Shown piece after piece: positions 24,569 through 33,194 of a stretch of DNA of 64,000 nt. This DNA comes from Perlabentimonas sp034003245. GTDB lineage: Bacteria > Bacteroidota > Bacteroidia > Bacteroidales > Tenuifilaceae. Made by a program: the position numbers and the translations under genes. Below the pieces are notes generated by a model. The model did not search any database and had not been told where the DNA came from. It saw only the letters and a list, made by a program, of their open reading frames with translations. Within the stretch, counting starts at the first letter, position 1; each line of letters begins with the position of its first letter. The DNA is taken from NCBI GenBank assembly GCA_034003245.1, contig JAVEYY010000024.1:1-64000 (forward strand). The letters are read 5' to 3'.

Positions 24569-24795
24569 GGACGAAGGAGGGGTTAACCTTCCACCCATAC
24601 CTACACCCCTACGAGATGAGGGTGTACGGGGGCTACTTCTGCCCCGAGTGCCTTGAGGATTTCGATGTGAAACGGCTGATTATAGCCACAAAAAACCTTA
24701 AAAATGCTAGCAACAAGAAAAGCCAAACAGGAGGACAGCAACGTGTGGTTCTCCAAGGAGAAAAGGGCTGGAATCCTTATCCAGCCCCAGTTTAG
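24499..24795 (+). CDS. Second zinc-ribbon-like phage protein
   Basis: A 98-residue frame with CTGC and CPEC pairs around RVYGGYFCPECLEDF. It overlaps its neighbours at both ends (70 bases before, 92 after). The last third, out of frame with the 24704 gene, looks less protein-like; a shorter ancestral end is possible. Confidence 0.5.
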   Translation: MFSMFSRRATRPKPITGTCTGCVRTKEGLTFHPYLHPYEMRVYGGYFCPECLEDFDVKRLIIATKNLKNASNKKSQTGGQQRVVLQGEKGWNPYPAPV

Positions 24796-24922
24796 GAAGG
24801 CCACCTACTTCGTGAACGGCGAGAACGTCGATACCCTCTGGTACGAGAAGGACGCCACGGCCAGCGAGGTGGAGCAATGGGTCGAGGCCAAGCGAAAGCA
24901 CTACATGAGTTTACCCCAATAA
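24704..24922 (+). CDS. Small early phage protein
   Basis: A 72-residue protein MLATRKAKQEDSNVWFS then ILIQPQFRKATYFVNGENVD, ending in a helical part. No family recognised. Directly before recT. Confidence 0.5.
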   Translation: MLATRKAKQEDSNVWFSKEKRAGILIQPQFRKATYFVNGENVDTLWYEKDATASEVEQWVEAKRKHYMSLPQ

Positions 24923-24944
24923 TCACTTTAAAAACCCCACATGT

Positions 24945-25823
24945 ATGACAAACACGAATCACAACGGGAGCTGGCTTGACAGCTTAGACCCCATTAAGCT
25001 GGTGGACGATGAGAAGGTGAAAAAGCAGTTCATCACCACCTACTCGAAGATCCACCGTAAGAGCGAGAGCGATGCCGAGGTGGTATGGGAGAAGGAATCC
25101 CTGTACTACAAGAAGGCGCTCACCGACAACGAAAAGCTACGCTCCTGCACTAGGCTGAGCTTGTACTCAGCGTTTCTGGAAATCGCCATTCAGGGCTTGT
25201 CCATTCAGCCCGGGCAAAAGTCAGACGCGTACCTTGAGGCTAGAGCCCAAAAGGTTGGTAACAACGACTGGATAACCGTTTGCTACCTACGCATCACCGC
25301 CTACGGTGAGCTGAATCTTCGAATCCAATCAGGTCAAATCCAGCGAATGCTTAACCCCGTGGTGGTGTACGAGGGCGATAAGTTTCAGCCCCGAACTAAT
25401 CAGCAGGGCGAATTGTACGTGGAGTATGAGCCCAACATCCCCCGAAAGAGCAAAACCATTATCGCCTGCTGGGTAAGAATCATCCTGCCAGGGGGAATTA
25501 GCGACTTCAAATGGTTAACCCAGGAGGATATTGACAGGCTCAAGCGGTACTCCATTCCTAGGGGTGGTCAGAATCCTAAGCCCAACGCCCTATACGAGGC
25601 CAACGAGGGGCAGATCGACCCCGGCTTTCTGGAGGCTAAAACGATCAAGCATGCCATGAGGGCATACACCAAGCTGAGGGTTGGCGATAACGTGATGTTC
25701 GAGGAGGAGGAGCTGGAAACCCAAGCGAAGGAGACTAACGCCCAAGCTCAAGGTTTTGACGATCCAGCCCCGAAATCAGGTACGGTTACAATTCCCGGAT
25801 TAGACAATGACGAAGCATTTTAA
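24945..25823 (+). CDS. recT: RecT-family single-strand annealing protein
   Basis: Phage recombinase that anneals complementary single strands at exposed ends. The 292-residue protein has the RecT core: LYSAFLEIAIQGLSIQPGQK, DAYLEARAQ, then the central ITAYGELNLRIQSGQI and the late MRAYTKLRVGDN stretch. It works with an exonuclease; the PD-(D/E)XK gene at 27124 is the likely partner. Confidence 0.9.
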   Translation: MTNTNHNGSWLDSLDPIKLVDDEKVKKQFITTYSKIHRKSESDAEVVWEKESLYYKKALTDNEKLRSCTRLSLYSAFLEIAIQGLSIQPGQKSDAYLEARAQKVGNNDWITVCYLRITAYGELNLRIQSGQIQRMLNPVVVYEGDKFQPRTNQQGELYVEYEPNIPRKSKTIIACWVRIILPGGISDFKWLTQEDIDRLKRYSIPRGGQNPKPNALYEANEGQIDPGFLEAKTIKHAMRAYTKLRVGDNVMFEEEELETQAKETNAQAQGFDDPAPKSGTVTIPGLDNDEAF

Positions 25824-25835
25824 AACCCCACAACT

Positions 25836-27026
25836 ATGCAAGCAGAAACTACCAATTTACCTGCCATCAACGTGCAGGAGTTCCAGAAGATCGTAGGGGA
25901 AGCCCCTGCCATACTGGACAAGAACAAGAACTCCCTGAGTAAAGCCAAGGAGGTTGGTCAAATCCTTTTTGACTACATCGAAAAGGACGGCATGAGTGAC
26001 CACTACGATGTTGAGTTGAGTAAGTACATCGGGAAGCTCAAGATCACCCTTAACAACATGAACGCTGCCCGAAAGCCCTTCACACAATTAGTGGACAGCT
26101 TCAAGAAGATGTTCACCCAGGCCGAGGCAGATCTGAAACCCCTCCACGACAAGGCGCAAAGCCTAAGGGACGAGTATGCCACCAAGAAGATGGAAGAGCA
26201 GCGCAAAAAGGAGGAGGAAGCGCAGAAGAAGCTTGATCAGGAGAGGGAACGCATTGAGATCAGGAAGCGGGTGGCCATTATCCTCTCGGAAAAGATGCTT
26301 GAGATCACAAGGAAAGCCAAGGAAGAGCTGGGAAACATCCTCGAAAATTCCACGCTGGAAACGCTGGAGGAGGCAAGGGAGACCATTTCAGGGTTTCCCA
26401 TTAGCACCCCTAAGGATGCTTTCAACGCGATTGAGGTTAAGATCACCCCACTGCACTTAACGGCAGAGGAGGTACAATCGCTAGTAACGGAGGTTAAGGA
26501 CTCCAGCTACATCGACGAGAACAGCAACCACCAGTCGGCCATCGTGAGCTACAAACGGGAACTGATTGACAAGCTCCCCTCAAAGAAAGCCGAGCTGGAG
26601 GAGCTTGCGAAAGCCGATGCAGCCGAAGCGGAAAGGCTAAAAGCGGAAGCCGATAAGCGAAAAAAGGAGGAGGCTGAGCGCTTAGATCGCGAAGCGGAAG
26701 AGGCAAGGCGTAAGGCTGAGGAGGAGGCCAACCTCAAGGCTACTGCAGAGACGACCAACGCCATGGTAAACTCCCAGGCGGAGATATCCTTCGAGGAGAA
26801 GCCCAAGGTGAAGGAGGGCTACGAGATCACCCTCAAGAACAGCGCAGCCTACCTGGTACTCGCCCAGTTCTGGTTTGACAAGGAGGGCAAGGGTTGGACG
26901 GCCGACAAGGTGGAGAAGATGACCTTCGCCCGAATCAAGAAGTTCTGTGAGGACTACGCCATCAAGCATGAGGAGAAGGTGAATTCCCCCTTCGTGGAGT
27001 ACAAGGAAATCTTCAAGGCGAAGTAA
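25836..27026 (+). CDS. Coiled-coil protein of the RecT module
   Basis: A 396-residue protein with two long charged coiled coils (about 105-145 and 245-310, Glu/Lys/Ala-rich) separated by a compact segment, and a C-terminal domain ending FVEYKEIFKAK. Similar proteins sit between RecT and exonuclease genes in related phages (DUF1351-like). Role in recombination inferred from position only. Confidence 0.6.
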   Translation: MQAETTNLPAINVQEFQKIVGEAPAILDKNKNSLSKAKEVGQILFDYIEKDGMSDHYDVELSKYIGKLKITLNNMNAARKPFTQLVDSFKKMFTQAEADLKPLHDKAQSLRDEYATKKMEEQRKKEEEAQKKLDQERERIEIRKRVAIILSEKMLEITRKAKEELGNILENSTLETLEEARETISGFPISTPKDAFNAIEVKITPLHLTAEEVQSLVTEVKDSSYIDENSNHQSAIVSYKRELIDKLPSKKAELEELAKADAAEAERLKAEADKRKKEEAERLDREAEEARRKAEEEANLKATAETTNAMVNSQAEISFEEKPKVKEGYEITLKNSAAYLVLAQFWFDKEGKGWTADKVEKMTFARIKKFCEDYAIKHEEKVNSPFVEYKEIFKAK

Positions 27027-27123
27027 ACCCTATGCGCATAGGCTTAGTATTTCGGATGCAAAACCCTTTGAGAAATAGCCTTAATCGGAAAGCGGTTTAC
27101 GGAGAATGTAAAAATTGAATGCT

Positions 27124-27765
27124 ATGCAAGATCCATATTTTTTAAGGAAAGAGGTTTCCAACTCTGACCTATCGAAATTGAAACAAGAGCTCTACCCAAG
27201 ACCCATGCCCGACCCAACACAGGCTTACCGGTTTGGTAGCCTTCTGGATGCTATGATAACAGAGCCCGATCGGGTGGACTACTTCAAGCGATCCCACGAT
27301 GGTGACGTTTTCGACAGGGGCACTTGGGAAACAGCGCTAAGGATGAAAGACGCCTTTTGGAGGGATGAGCTTTGCCAGAACCTGATGCAGGGAGTTGATT
27401 CGCAAAAGGTGATGATCAGGCAAAGGGTTCTGAACTATCGAGGGGTGGAGTTTGAGCTGGGGGTGCGCTGCAAGTGGGATGGTTGGAGACCTGACCTAGG
27501 ATATGGTTTCGATATCAAGACCATCACTGCAGAAACGCAGAGCCAGTTTGAGGCGGCGTTACGGTTCTTTGATTATCACCGTCAGCGCGCTTTTTATATG
27601 GATATTGCCGATAGCAACTACGACATCCTGATAGGTGTCAGTAAGAAGAACTTCAAGGTGTTTAAAACCTTCATCAGGAGAGGGGACGCCCTCTACCGGG
27701 AAGGGTACGAGGATTACATCAACCTAGCCTACCGATGGTGGCTGATTAACGGGGAGGCAGCCTAA
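27124..27765 (+). CDS. PD-(D/E)XK exonuclease, RecE/YqaJ-like
   Basis: A 213-residue nuclease. The active-site pattern reads Asp in CKWDGW, then FDIKT (the D-x-K of the motif), then YHRQRAFYMD with the helix Gln/Tyr. It would resect ends for RecT. Start taken at ATG 27124; an in-frame TTG lies at 27115. Gene order RecT, coiled coil, nuclease supports the role. Confidence 0.8.
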   Translation: MQDPYFLRKEVSNSDLSKLKQELYPRPMPDPTQAYRFGSLLDAMITEPDRVDYFKRSHDGDVFDRGTWETALRMKDAFWRDELCQNLMQGVDSQKVMIRQRVLNYRGVEFELGVRCKWDGWRPDLGYGFDIKTITAETQSQFEAALRFFDYHRQRAFYMDIADSNYDILIGVSKKNFKVFKTFIRRGDALYREGYEDYINLAYRWWLINGEAA

Positions 27766-28181
27766 TGGATTTCGCAGTACAAGGCCATAAGGATAAGGAA
27801 AAGGTGATTGCCTACATCACCGACCTGCCCGAGGGGAAGAGGTATCACGTGCGGGTTTCGCTCAAGCGCGAGAAGCGCACCGTTGATCAGAATAGCCTGT
27901 ACTGGCTTTGGATTGCCTGCATAATGGACGAGACGGGAAACGAAAAGGAGTTCCTGCACGAGTTCTTCAAGGGCAGGTTCCTGGGCTACCATGAGCGGGT
28001 TGTCTTCGGTCAGGTGGTCAAAACCCCAAAGACCACCACCACGCTTGACACCAAGCAGTTCACCAACTACTTAGAGGATATAAAAGTTTTCGCTGCAGCG
28101 GAATTAGGGATCATACTGCCTGATCCCGAGGATAGGTACTGGCAGGATTTCTACGACAGGTATAAACTATTTCTAAACTGA
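27765..28181 (+). CDS. NinB/YbcN-like recombination protein
   Basis: A 138-residue protein with the family-like stretch KREKRTVDQNSLYWLWIACI at about 35-54, which in NinB precedes the DNA-binding core. It starts one base inside the stop of the nuclease gene. NinB proteins bind single-stranded DNA in phage recombination. Similarity judged from memory. Confidence 0.5.
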   Translation: MDFAVQGHKDKEKVIAYITDLPEGKRYHVRVSLKREKRTVDQNSLYWLWIACIMDETGNEKEFLHEFFKGRFLGYHERVVFGQVVKTPKTTTTLDTKQFTNYLEDIKVFAAAELGIILPDPEDRYWQDFYDRYKLFLN

Positions 28182-28182
28182 C

Positions 28183-28944
28183 ATGGATAAAATTCAAACA
28201 AAGAAGGATGAAGTGGTAAAGGCCATTTCGAAGTACGAAGAGCTTGCGCTGGTCCAGGGAATGTTCCTACGCGAGGCCGTTTGTAAGGGGTGGACTGAGG
28301 ATTTTGTTGATGAAGATACTTCGGAGGTTGTTACTATTGAGAGGAAAGAGGTTCTCTTTGACAAAGCCACAGCCCTAACCTCAGATGTTGTTTCCAAACT
28401 TTTGTTCTACTTCCAGTGCGGTGATGTTAAGGAGGTTGTGGTGTCGAATCAGTGTAGGGCTGCTTACGAGGCAAACTACGGAACGACAACCTACATCGCA
28501 GTGGCCGAGATTGGCCCCAAGCGGAAGAAGTATAAGTTTCTCTTCTCGGCAAGCAGCATACCGGTATGCGTTGATATTCTCAAGGACTACATTGAGCTAA
28601 ACTTTCTGGGAGGGTATAGGATCATCTCCATAAAGGAATTCCAGACCAATCTGATTGTCGACGATAACCTTGCCCGAGAGAATGCACCTGCCGATGAGGA
28701 TGCCCTCAATAAGGATAAGTTTTACCAGATCACGGCCATTGTAAGCATTGATGAGTACGAGTACTCTACCAATGCTGTGGTTAAAACATTAGACTTGGAC
28801 AAGGCCATGATCTTACTCAAGAGGAGAATTGAGGAGGCTGATCAAGATCAAGAAATTTCCACAAGGCTAGAGGAGGCTAAGCTGCTATCAGTGGACTACA
28901 TAATTGAGAACGATTTTGTTGCTGCCTACCTGACCGAGAAATGA
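28183..28944 (+). CDS. Hypothetical early phage protein
   Basis: A 253-residue acidic, mixed alpha/beta protein (KYKFLFSASSIPVCVDILKD, EYEYSTNAVVKTLDLDKAM). No family recognised. Lies between the NinB-like and NinG genes and overlaps the latter by four bases, so it may belong to the recombination module. Confidence 0.55.
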   Translation: MDKIQTKKDEVVKAISKYEELALVQGMFLREAVCKGWTEDFVDEDTSEVVTIERKEVLFDKATALTSDVVSKLLFYFQCGDVKEVVVSNQCRAAYEANYGTTTYIAVAEIGPKRKKYKFLFSASSIPVCVDILKDYIELNFLGGYRIISIKEFQTNLIVDDNLARENAPADEDALNKDKFYQITAIVSIDEYEYSTNAVVKTLDLDKAMILLKRRIEEADQDQEISTRLEEAKLLSVDYIIENDFVAAYLTEK

Positions 28945-29336
28945 ATAAGTCAACCATCAACAGGCTGGATAGGGTGTTTTCCGAATTCATAAGGCTTCGG
29001 GATGCGAACGCCAATGGCTACGTGAGGTGTATTTCGTGCGGAAAGATTGACCATTGGAAAGAAGTTGACTGTGGCCACTACGTGAATCGAAAACACCTAT
29101 CCACTCGGTGGCACGAGAAGAACTGCAACGCCCAGTGTAGAGCCTGCAACCGTTTCGATGAGGGCAACATGCTGGGGTACACCAAGGGTTTGGTCAATAA
29201 GTATGGGCCATCGGTACTCGATGAGTTGGACGTGCTTAAGCACCAAGTAAGTAAGTTGAATGACTTTGATGGTGGGTTACTCCTTAAGCATTATCAAGAC
29301 AGAGTGAAAGAACTAAAGAAGCAGAAAGCAGCATGA
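28941..29336 (+). CDS. ninG: NinG/Rap-like recombination nuclease
   Basis: A 131-residue protein with the NinG pattern: RCISCGK, then VDCGHYVNRKHLSTRWHEKN, then CRACNRFDEGN, giving two Cys pairs and the His-Tyr motif. Rap/NinG of lambda processes Holliday junctions. ATGA overlap with the genes on both sides. Confidence 0.82.
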   Translation: MNKSTINRLDRVFSEFIRLRDANANGYVRCISCGKIDHWKEVDCGHYVNRKHLSTRWHEKNCNAQCRACNRFDEGNMLGYTKGLVNKYGPSVLDELDVLKHQVSKLNDFDGGLLLKHYQDRVKELKKQKAA

Positions 29337-30883
29337 GTTTTCAAGATAACTTCCCCCTTCCCGAGCTGAAAGTAAACATCCCGATCAAGGGCAAAATGTA
29401 CGATTTTCAGAAACCAGGCACCGCCTTTCAGATCAGGGAGCAACGATTCATAGCCGGTGATGATATGGGGCTGGGCAAAACCCTGCAGACCATCGCAGCG
29501 GTTACAGCAACGAACCAGTTCCCCTGCCTCGTGATATGCCCATCATCGCTAAAGATTAACTGGGAGAAGGAGTGGAAGATGTGGACCGATCACAAGCCGA
29601 TGGTTCTTTCAGACCCTATGAAGAACACCTTCCCCCTATTCTGGCAAGCGGGTATAGCCGATGTTTTCATTGTGAACTACGAAAGTTTAAGGAAATACTT
29701 TGTGGCCGATATGCCCAGGAACAGGAAGGAGCTAAAGCTGAGCCAAATCAGGTTCTTTGAGAATATCAACATTTTCAAGTCAGTTATCATCGACGAGGCG
29801 CACCGGGTTAAGGATCCCGGCTCCATTCAGTCCAAGCTGGTTAGGGGAATTGCCGACAGTAAGCCATTCATTGCAGCCCTAACGGGAACACCTGTTATAA
29901 ACAATGCAACTGACATTGCCCCGATACTGGCCATAATTGGGAGGGTTAAGGAGTTCGGAGGTTACTCGCACTTCGTTGATAGGTACAATACCAAGGATGT
30001 AACCATTCTGAACGAGCTCCGCGACAAGCTATACTCCACCTGCTACTACCGAAGGATGAAAACGGAGGTGTTAGACCTTCCACCCAAAACCAGACGATAC
30101 ATTGAGGTGGACATTGAAAATCGCGAGGAGTACGATCTGGCCGTGGAGGACTTGGTAAGATACCTAATTGAGTACAAGAACGCCACCAACGGGGAGATAG
30201 CAAGAAAAAAGCGAATGGAGGCTTTGGTGAGAATCGGCATCCTAAAGGAGATCACCGTTCGGGGAAAGATGAAGGCGATGGTAGAGTTCATTAAGGACAC
30301 CCACGCCAACGGCCAGAAGCTAATTGTATTTGGCCACCTCAAAGAACCTCTCAATGAGTTAAAAAAGAAGTTCCATTGCCCCAGCATCATGGGATCCGAT
30401 TCAACGGTTGAGCGGGAGCATTCCATTGAGAGGTTTCAGCAGGATGAAAAGGCGAACCTGATCATTTGCTCCCTGAAGGCCGCAGGGGTTGGCGTGACGC
30501 TAACGGCGGCCAGCAACGTGGCCTTTTTAGAGCAGGGTTGGCACCCGGCCATCATGGACCAGGCTGAGGACAGGGCGAATCGGATTGGGCAAAAGCACCC
30601 CGTTACCTGCCATTACCTGCAGGGTAGGGACACGATCGATGCCTGGGTAAACGGGATCATTGAGGACAAGCGCAAGATCGGCAACGCCGTGATGGGAAGC
30701 GATGAGGAGGAGCAGAAGGATATGGACGATAAACTTCTAAGCATGTTCATGCAGAAGTATAAGATAACCCACGAGGGGAGCAACATGGCAAGGGATTCTA
30801 AGAATAGTGCCTCCATTACTAAAACCGTTGGGAGAGAAGATTCACAGACTGAAATTAACGGTAGCCATGCCCCGCTGAGATGA
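29333..30883 (+). CDS. SNF2-family DNA helicase/translocase
   Basis: A 516-residue superfamily II ATPase: motif I DMGLGKTLQT, motif II DEAHR, motif III LTGTP, motif V/VI region VGVTLTAASNVAFLEQGW and QAEDRANRIGQK. Phage versions are found in replication/recombination modules. Ends before a strong terminator. Confidence 0.9.
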   Translation: MSFQDNFPLPELKVNIPIKGKMYDFQKPGTAFQIREQRFIAGDDMGLGKTLQTIAAVTATNQFPCLVICPSSLKINWEKEWKMWTDHKPMVLSDPMKNTFPLFWQAGIADVFIVNYESLRKYFVADMPRNRKELKLSQIRFFENINIFKSVIIDEAHRVKDPGSIQSKLVRGIADSKPFIAALTGTPVINNATDIAPILAIIGRVKEFGGYSHFVDRYNTKDVTILNELRDKLYSTCYYRRMKTEVLDLPPKTRRYIEVDIENREEYDLAVEDLVRYLIEYKNATNGEIARKKRMEALVRIGILKEITVRGKMKAMVEFIKDTHANGQKLIVFGHLKEPLNELKKKFHCPSIMGSDSTVEREHSIERFQQDEKANLIICSLKAAGVGVTLTAASNVAFLEQGWHPAIMDQAEDRANRIGQKHPVTCHYLQGRDTIDAWVNGIIEDKRKIGNAVMGSDEEEQKDMDDKLLSMFMQKYKITHEGSNMARDSKNSASITKTVGREDSQTEINGSHAPLR

Positions 30884-30888
30884 TGATA

Positions 30889-30937
30889 GGAGGGGGCGCT
30901 CAGTTCCTGCACGGGAACCGCCCCTCCTTAGTTTTTA
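30889..30937 (+). terminator. Branched terminator between the helicase and ssb
   Basis: Outer stem GGAGGGG/CCCCTCC, inner stem GTTCC/GGAAC, then TTAGTTTTT. Strong GC hairpin with a T run. Confidence 0.8.
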
Positions 30938-30957
30938 ACTTTTTAATTAAATGTACT

Positions 30958-31353
30958 ATGGTTAACAAGGTAATTCTAATCGGACGAACGGGGAAAGACC
31001 CCGAGATCACCAGCCTGAGGGATGGGGTAAAGGTGGCGAGAATTTCACTGGCCACAAGTGAAGCCTACACCAACAAGGCTGGTGAGAAGGTGGAACAGAC
31101 CGAATGGCACAATCTTTCGATATGGCGTGCAGGTGCTGATATAGCAGAAAAGTACATTTCGAAAGGACAACTACTTTTTGTAGAGGGAAAACTCCATCAC
31201 TCCACATTTGAAAAGGATGGAGTAAAGCACTATAGGACAGAGATAGTTGTTGATAAATTCAGGATGCTTTCAGGAAGACCTGCTGAGCAAACCCAACCTA
31301 TTCCAGAGAATAGTACCCCAGAGCCTCAGGGGGGGGATGATCTCCCATTCTAA
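30958..31353 (+). CDS. ssb: Single-stranded DNA-binding protein
   Basis: Starts at MVNKVILIGRTGKDPE (an upstream ATG at 30880 adds non-family residues). OB fold with IARISLATSEA-type strands and WHNLSIW, and a C-terminal acidic tip GGDDLPF that recruits partners. 131 residues. Independent of the helicase unit because of the terminator. Confidence 0.92.
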   Translation: MVNKVILIGRTGKDPEITSLRDGVKVARISLATSEAYTNKAGEKVEQTEWHNLSIWRAGADIAEKYISKGQLLFVEGKLHHSTFEKDGVKHYRTEIVVDKFRMLSGRPAEQTQPIPENSTPEPQGGDDLPF

Positions 31354-31358
31354 GCCTT

Positions 31359-32093
31359 ATGAACTACATTGAATTGATAAACTGGTTTTGGCAATGCGAT
31401 GAAGTCTGGGAATTCACCGCCATTGAAACAAGGTTGTACTTGTACCTCTTGAAGGTCGCCAACGCGCTTTCGTGGCAACAGAATCCGTTCTGGCATTCCG
31501 ATATAAAGACCTGCGTTGGAGCAAGATGTAGTGTAAAGAGTTTGAAAACGGCTAGAAATAGGCTGGCACAGTCTAACCTAATTTATGTTACACCGGGTGG
31601 GAAAGGGTACGGGGACAAAACTAGGTATGAGATTTTACCACCTAACGGGATACCTAATGGGCAACCTAAAGGGATACCTAACAGGATACCTAAAGGGCAA
31701 CCATTAATTAAACTAAATCAAACTAAAGAAATACCCCCTATACCCCCAGGGGGGAAACGAGACGGGGAAAAAGTTAATGGGGCGATATTGACCCTCCCTT
31801 TTCAAACCGAAAAGTTTACTTCCCTATGGAATCAGCTGGTAGGTATGCCCAAGTGGAAGAAGAAACCGCTGACCTCACTTAACCTAGCCCTAAAGAGGCT
31901 GGGCAACTATGACGAGCCATTTGCCTGTGAGCTGGTTTCGCGAGCCATTGAGGGCAACTACCAGGGGGTGGTATTCGCCAACACGGATGAGGAGTACTCC
32001 AGGAGGAGAAAAAGTGACAATGGCCAAATCATGAGGCCTGTTGACGAGAAGAGAAAACGTGAAATCCTAGAACAGTTTGACAATGGAAATTAG
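31359..32093 (+). CDS. Phage replication initiator with internal iterons
   Basis: A 244-residue protein. The N-terminal part (about 1-90, FTAIETRLYLYLLKVANA and SVKSLKTARNRLAQSNLIYV) is a winged-helix DNA-binding domain as in phage replication proteins. The middle (about 93-115) is a repeated Asn-Gly-Ile-Pro/Lys-Gly-Gln-Pro linker encoded by 12-bp direct repeats. The C-terminal part resembles DnaD/DnaB-type domains. Next comes a DnaC-like loader gene, matching the lambda O-P arrangement. Confidence 0.75.
   Translation: MNYIELINWFWQCDEVWEFTAIETRLYLYLLKVANALSWQQNPFWHSDIKTCVGARCSVKSLKTARNRLAQSNLIYVTPGGKGYGDKTRYEILPPNGIPNGQPKGIPNRIPKGQPLIKLNQTKEIPPIPPGGKRDGEKVNGAILTLPFQTEKFTSLWNQLVGMPKWKKKPLTSLNLALKRLGNYDEPFACELVSRAIEGNYQGVVFANTDEEYSRRRKSDNGQIMRPVDEKRKREILEQFDNGN
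31640..31730. other. Candidate phage replication origin: 12-bp iterons plus AT-rich stretch
   Basis: ACCTAA occurs at 31640, 31652, 31664, 31676 and 31688, exactly every 12 bases, with a decayed sixth copy ACCATT at 31700. The full unit is ACCTAA-N-(G/A)-GG-(A/C)-(A/T). An AT-rich run of about 30 bases follows (ATTAATTAAACTAAATCAAA), then C- and G-runs. This is the layout of lambda ori within gene O. Confidence 0.75.
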
Positions 32094-32676
32094 CCAAGTA
32101 TTCGAGCAGCTAAGAAGCGTGCACAGGGTTGACGTTCAGCGAGTACCCCAGAGGATCTCCTTTGGGGACAGGGGGCAATGCCTTCGGCTATTTCAGGAGG
32201 CGTTTACCACCGTAGACCAGAGTATTCAGAAGTATGAGCACCTAGATGAGTACAACCACATCGTTGACTGGATGGTGGACAATCGGGGCAAAGGCTTATT
32301 CCTTCAGGGTGATGTAGGCAGGGGCAAATCCGTGATTATTACAGGCATTATCCCAGTGCTGATGTACGCCACATTTAGCAAGGTGCTGACCCCATACCCT
32401 GCCGAGGTAATACCCGATAAGTACAAGCAGTTGATATCGGCCTGGGCGGTCTGCATTGATGATCTGGGTACAGAGCCAAAGGTTAACGATTTCGGGGAGA
32501 GGTACGAGGGGTTTCCCCATATAGCCAACGCCGCCGAGGCTAGATTAAAATTGATGTTCATCACCACTAACCTGACCTCAGAGCAGCTGCTTGAACGGTA
32601 CGGAGAGAGGACGGTCGATAGGATCAGGAGGCTGTGCCGGATTGTGAAGTTCAACGGTAAAAGTTTTAGAAAATGA
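32083..32676 (+). CDS. DnaC/IstB-like helicase loader ATPase
   Basis: A 197-residue AAA+ protein: Walker A GDVGRGKS (about 74-81), Walker B VCIDDLGTEP, sensor-like FITTNLTSEQL and an Arg-finger region RTVDRIRRLC. Starts at MEISQVF, overlapping the previous gene by 11 bases. It would load the host DnaB helicase at the phage origin. Confidence 0.85.
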   Translation: MEISQVFEQLRSVHRVDVQRVPQRISFGDRGQCLRLFQEAFTTVDQSIQKYEHLDEYNHIVDWMVDNRGKGLFLQGDVGRGKSVIITGIIPVLMYATFSKVLTPYPAEVIPDKYKQLISAWAVCIDDLGTEPKVNDFGERYEGFPHIANAAEARLKLMFITTNLTSEQLLERYGERTVDRIRRLCRIVKFNGKSFRK

Positions 32677-33194
32677 AGAAAATCATTCTCAAGGGCAATG
32701 AAGGGGTGGAGCGCATAAAGCGCGAGGTGGCCTTGGAGTTTGGGATATTCCCCGAAAAGGTTTTCCTGAAAACCCGCAAGAGGATAGTACTCGACCCCTA
32801 CTATGCGGCATTCAAGCTCATGGAGGAGTTGATGGGGCTGGATGTCAAGGCCATCATGGCGATTGCCGGCAGGGATAGAACCTGCTACTACCACACTGCT
32901 GATGCCACCAGCAACCTCTACGAGACCGACAAGGGCTTCCGGGCAAGGGTGGACAGGATTATCGAAAGAATTACTAACGAAGAAATTGAGAAGAGCAATG
33001 TTCAACAGAGATTTTTATCCAACGCCCAGAGGCGTTATCGACTTAATGCTATCACAGGTAGATTTGACGGGAAAAGTAGTACTGGAGCCCTCGGCTGGAT
33101 CAGGCAACCTGATCGAGTACGCCCTGGAGTTCGGCGCCAAGGAGGTGCTTTGCTGCGAGATCAACGAGGATCTGGCCAAGATCTGCGCAAGTAA
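32673..33194 (+). CDS. Stand-alone DnaA domain IV-like DNA-binding protein
   Basis: The first 110 residues match the C-terminal DNA-binding domain of DnaA: VALEFGIFPEKVFLKTRKR, a helix pair, then the signature-like GRDRTCYYHTADATSNLY. No AAA+ domain. The frame runs on for about 65 residues over the start of the methyltransferase gene (32998); that tail (Arg/Gly-rich) looks like out-of-frame translation, so an ancestral stop near 33000 has probably been lost. Position next to the replication genes suggests binding at the phage or host origin. Confidence 0.65.
   Translation: MKKIILKGNEGVERIKREVALEFGIFPEKVFLKTRKRIVLDPYYAAFKLMEELMGLDVKAIMAIAGRDRTCYYHTADATSNLYETDKGFRARVDRIIERITNEEIEKSNVQQRFLSNAQRRYRLNAITGRFDGKSSTGALGWIRQPDRVRPGVRRQGGALLRDQRGSGQDLRK

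Noticed and set aside
31640..31705. Considered as a CRISPR array
   Set aside because: Units are 12 bases with no unique spacers of constant length, and they are in frame within a protein gene.
32842..32997. N-terminal extension of the DUF4942 methyltransferase
   Set aside because: The 52 extra residues are out-of-frame translation of the DnaA-like gene; the family start is MFNRDFYPTP.
32304..33005. 233-residue minus-strand frame over the helicase loader
   Set aside because: Antisense to two well-supported genes (AAA+ loader and DnaA-like protein).
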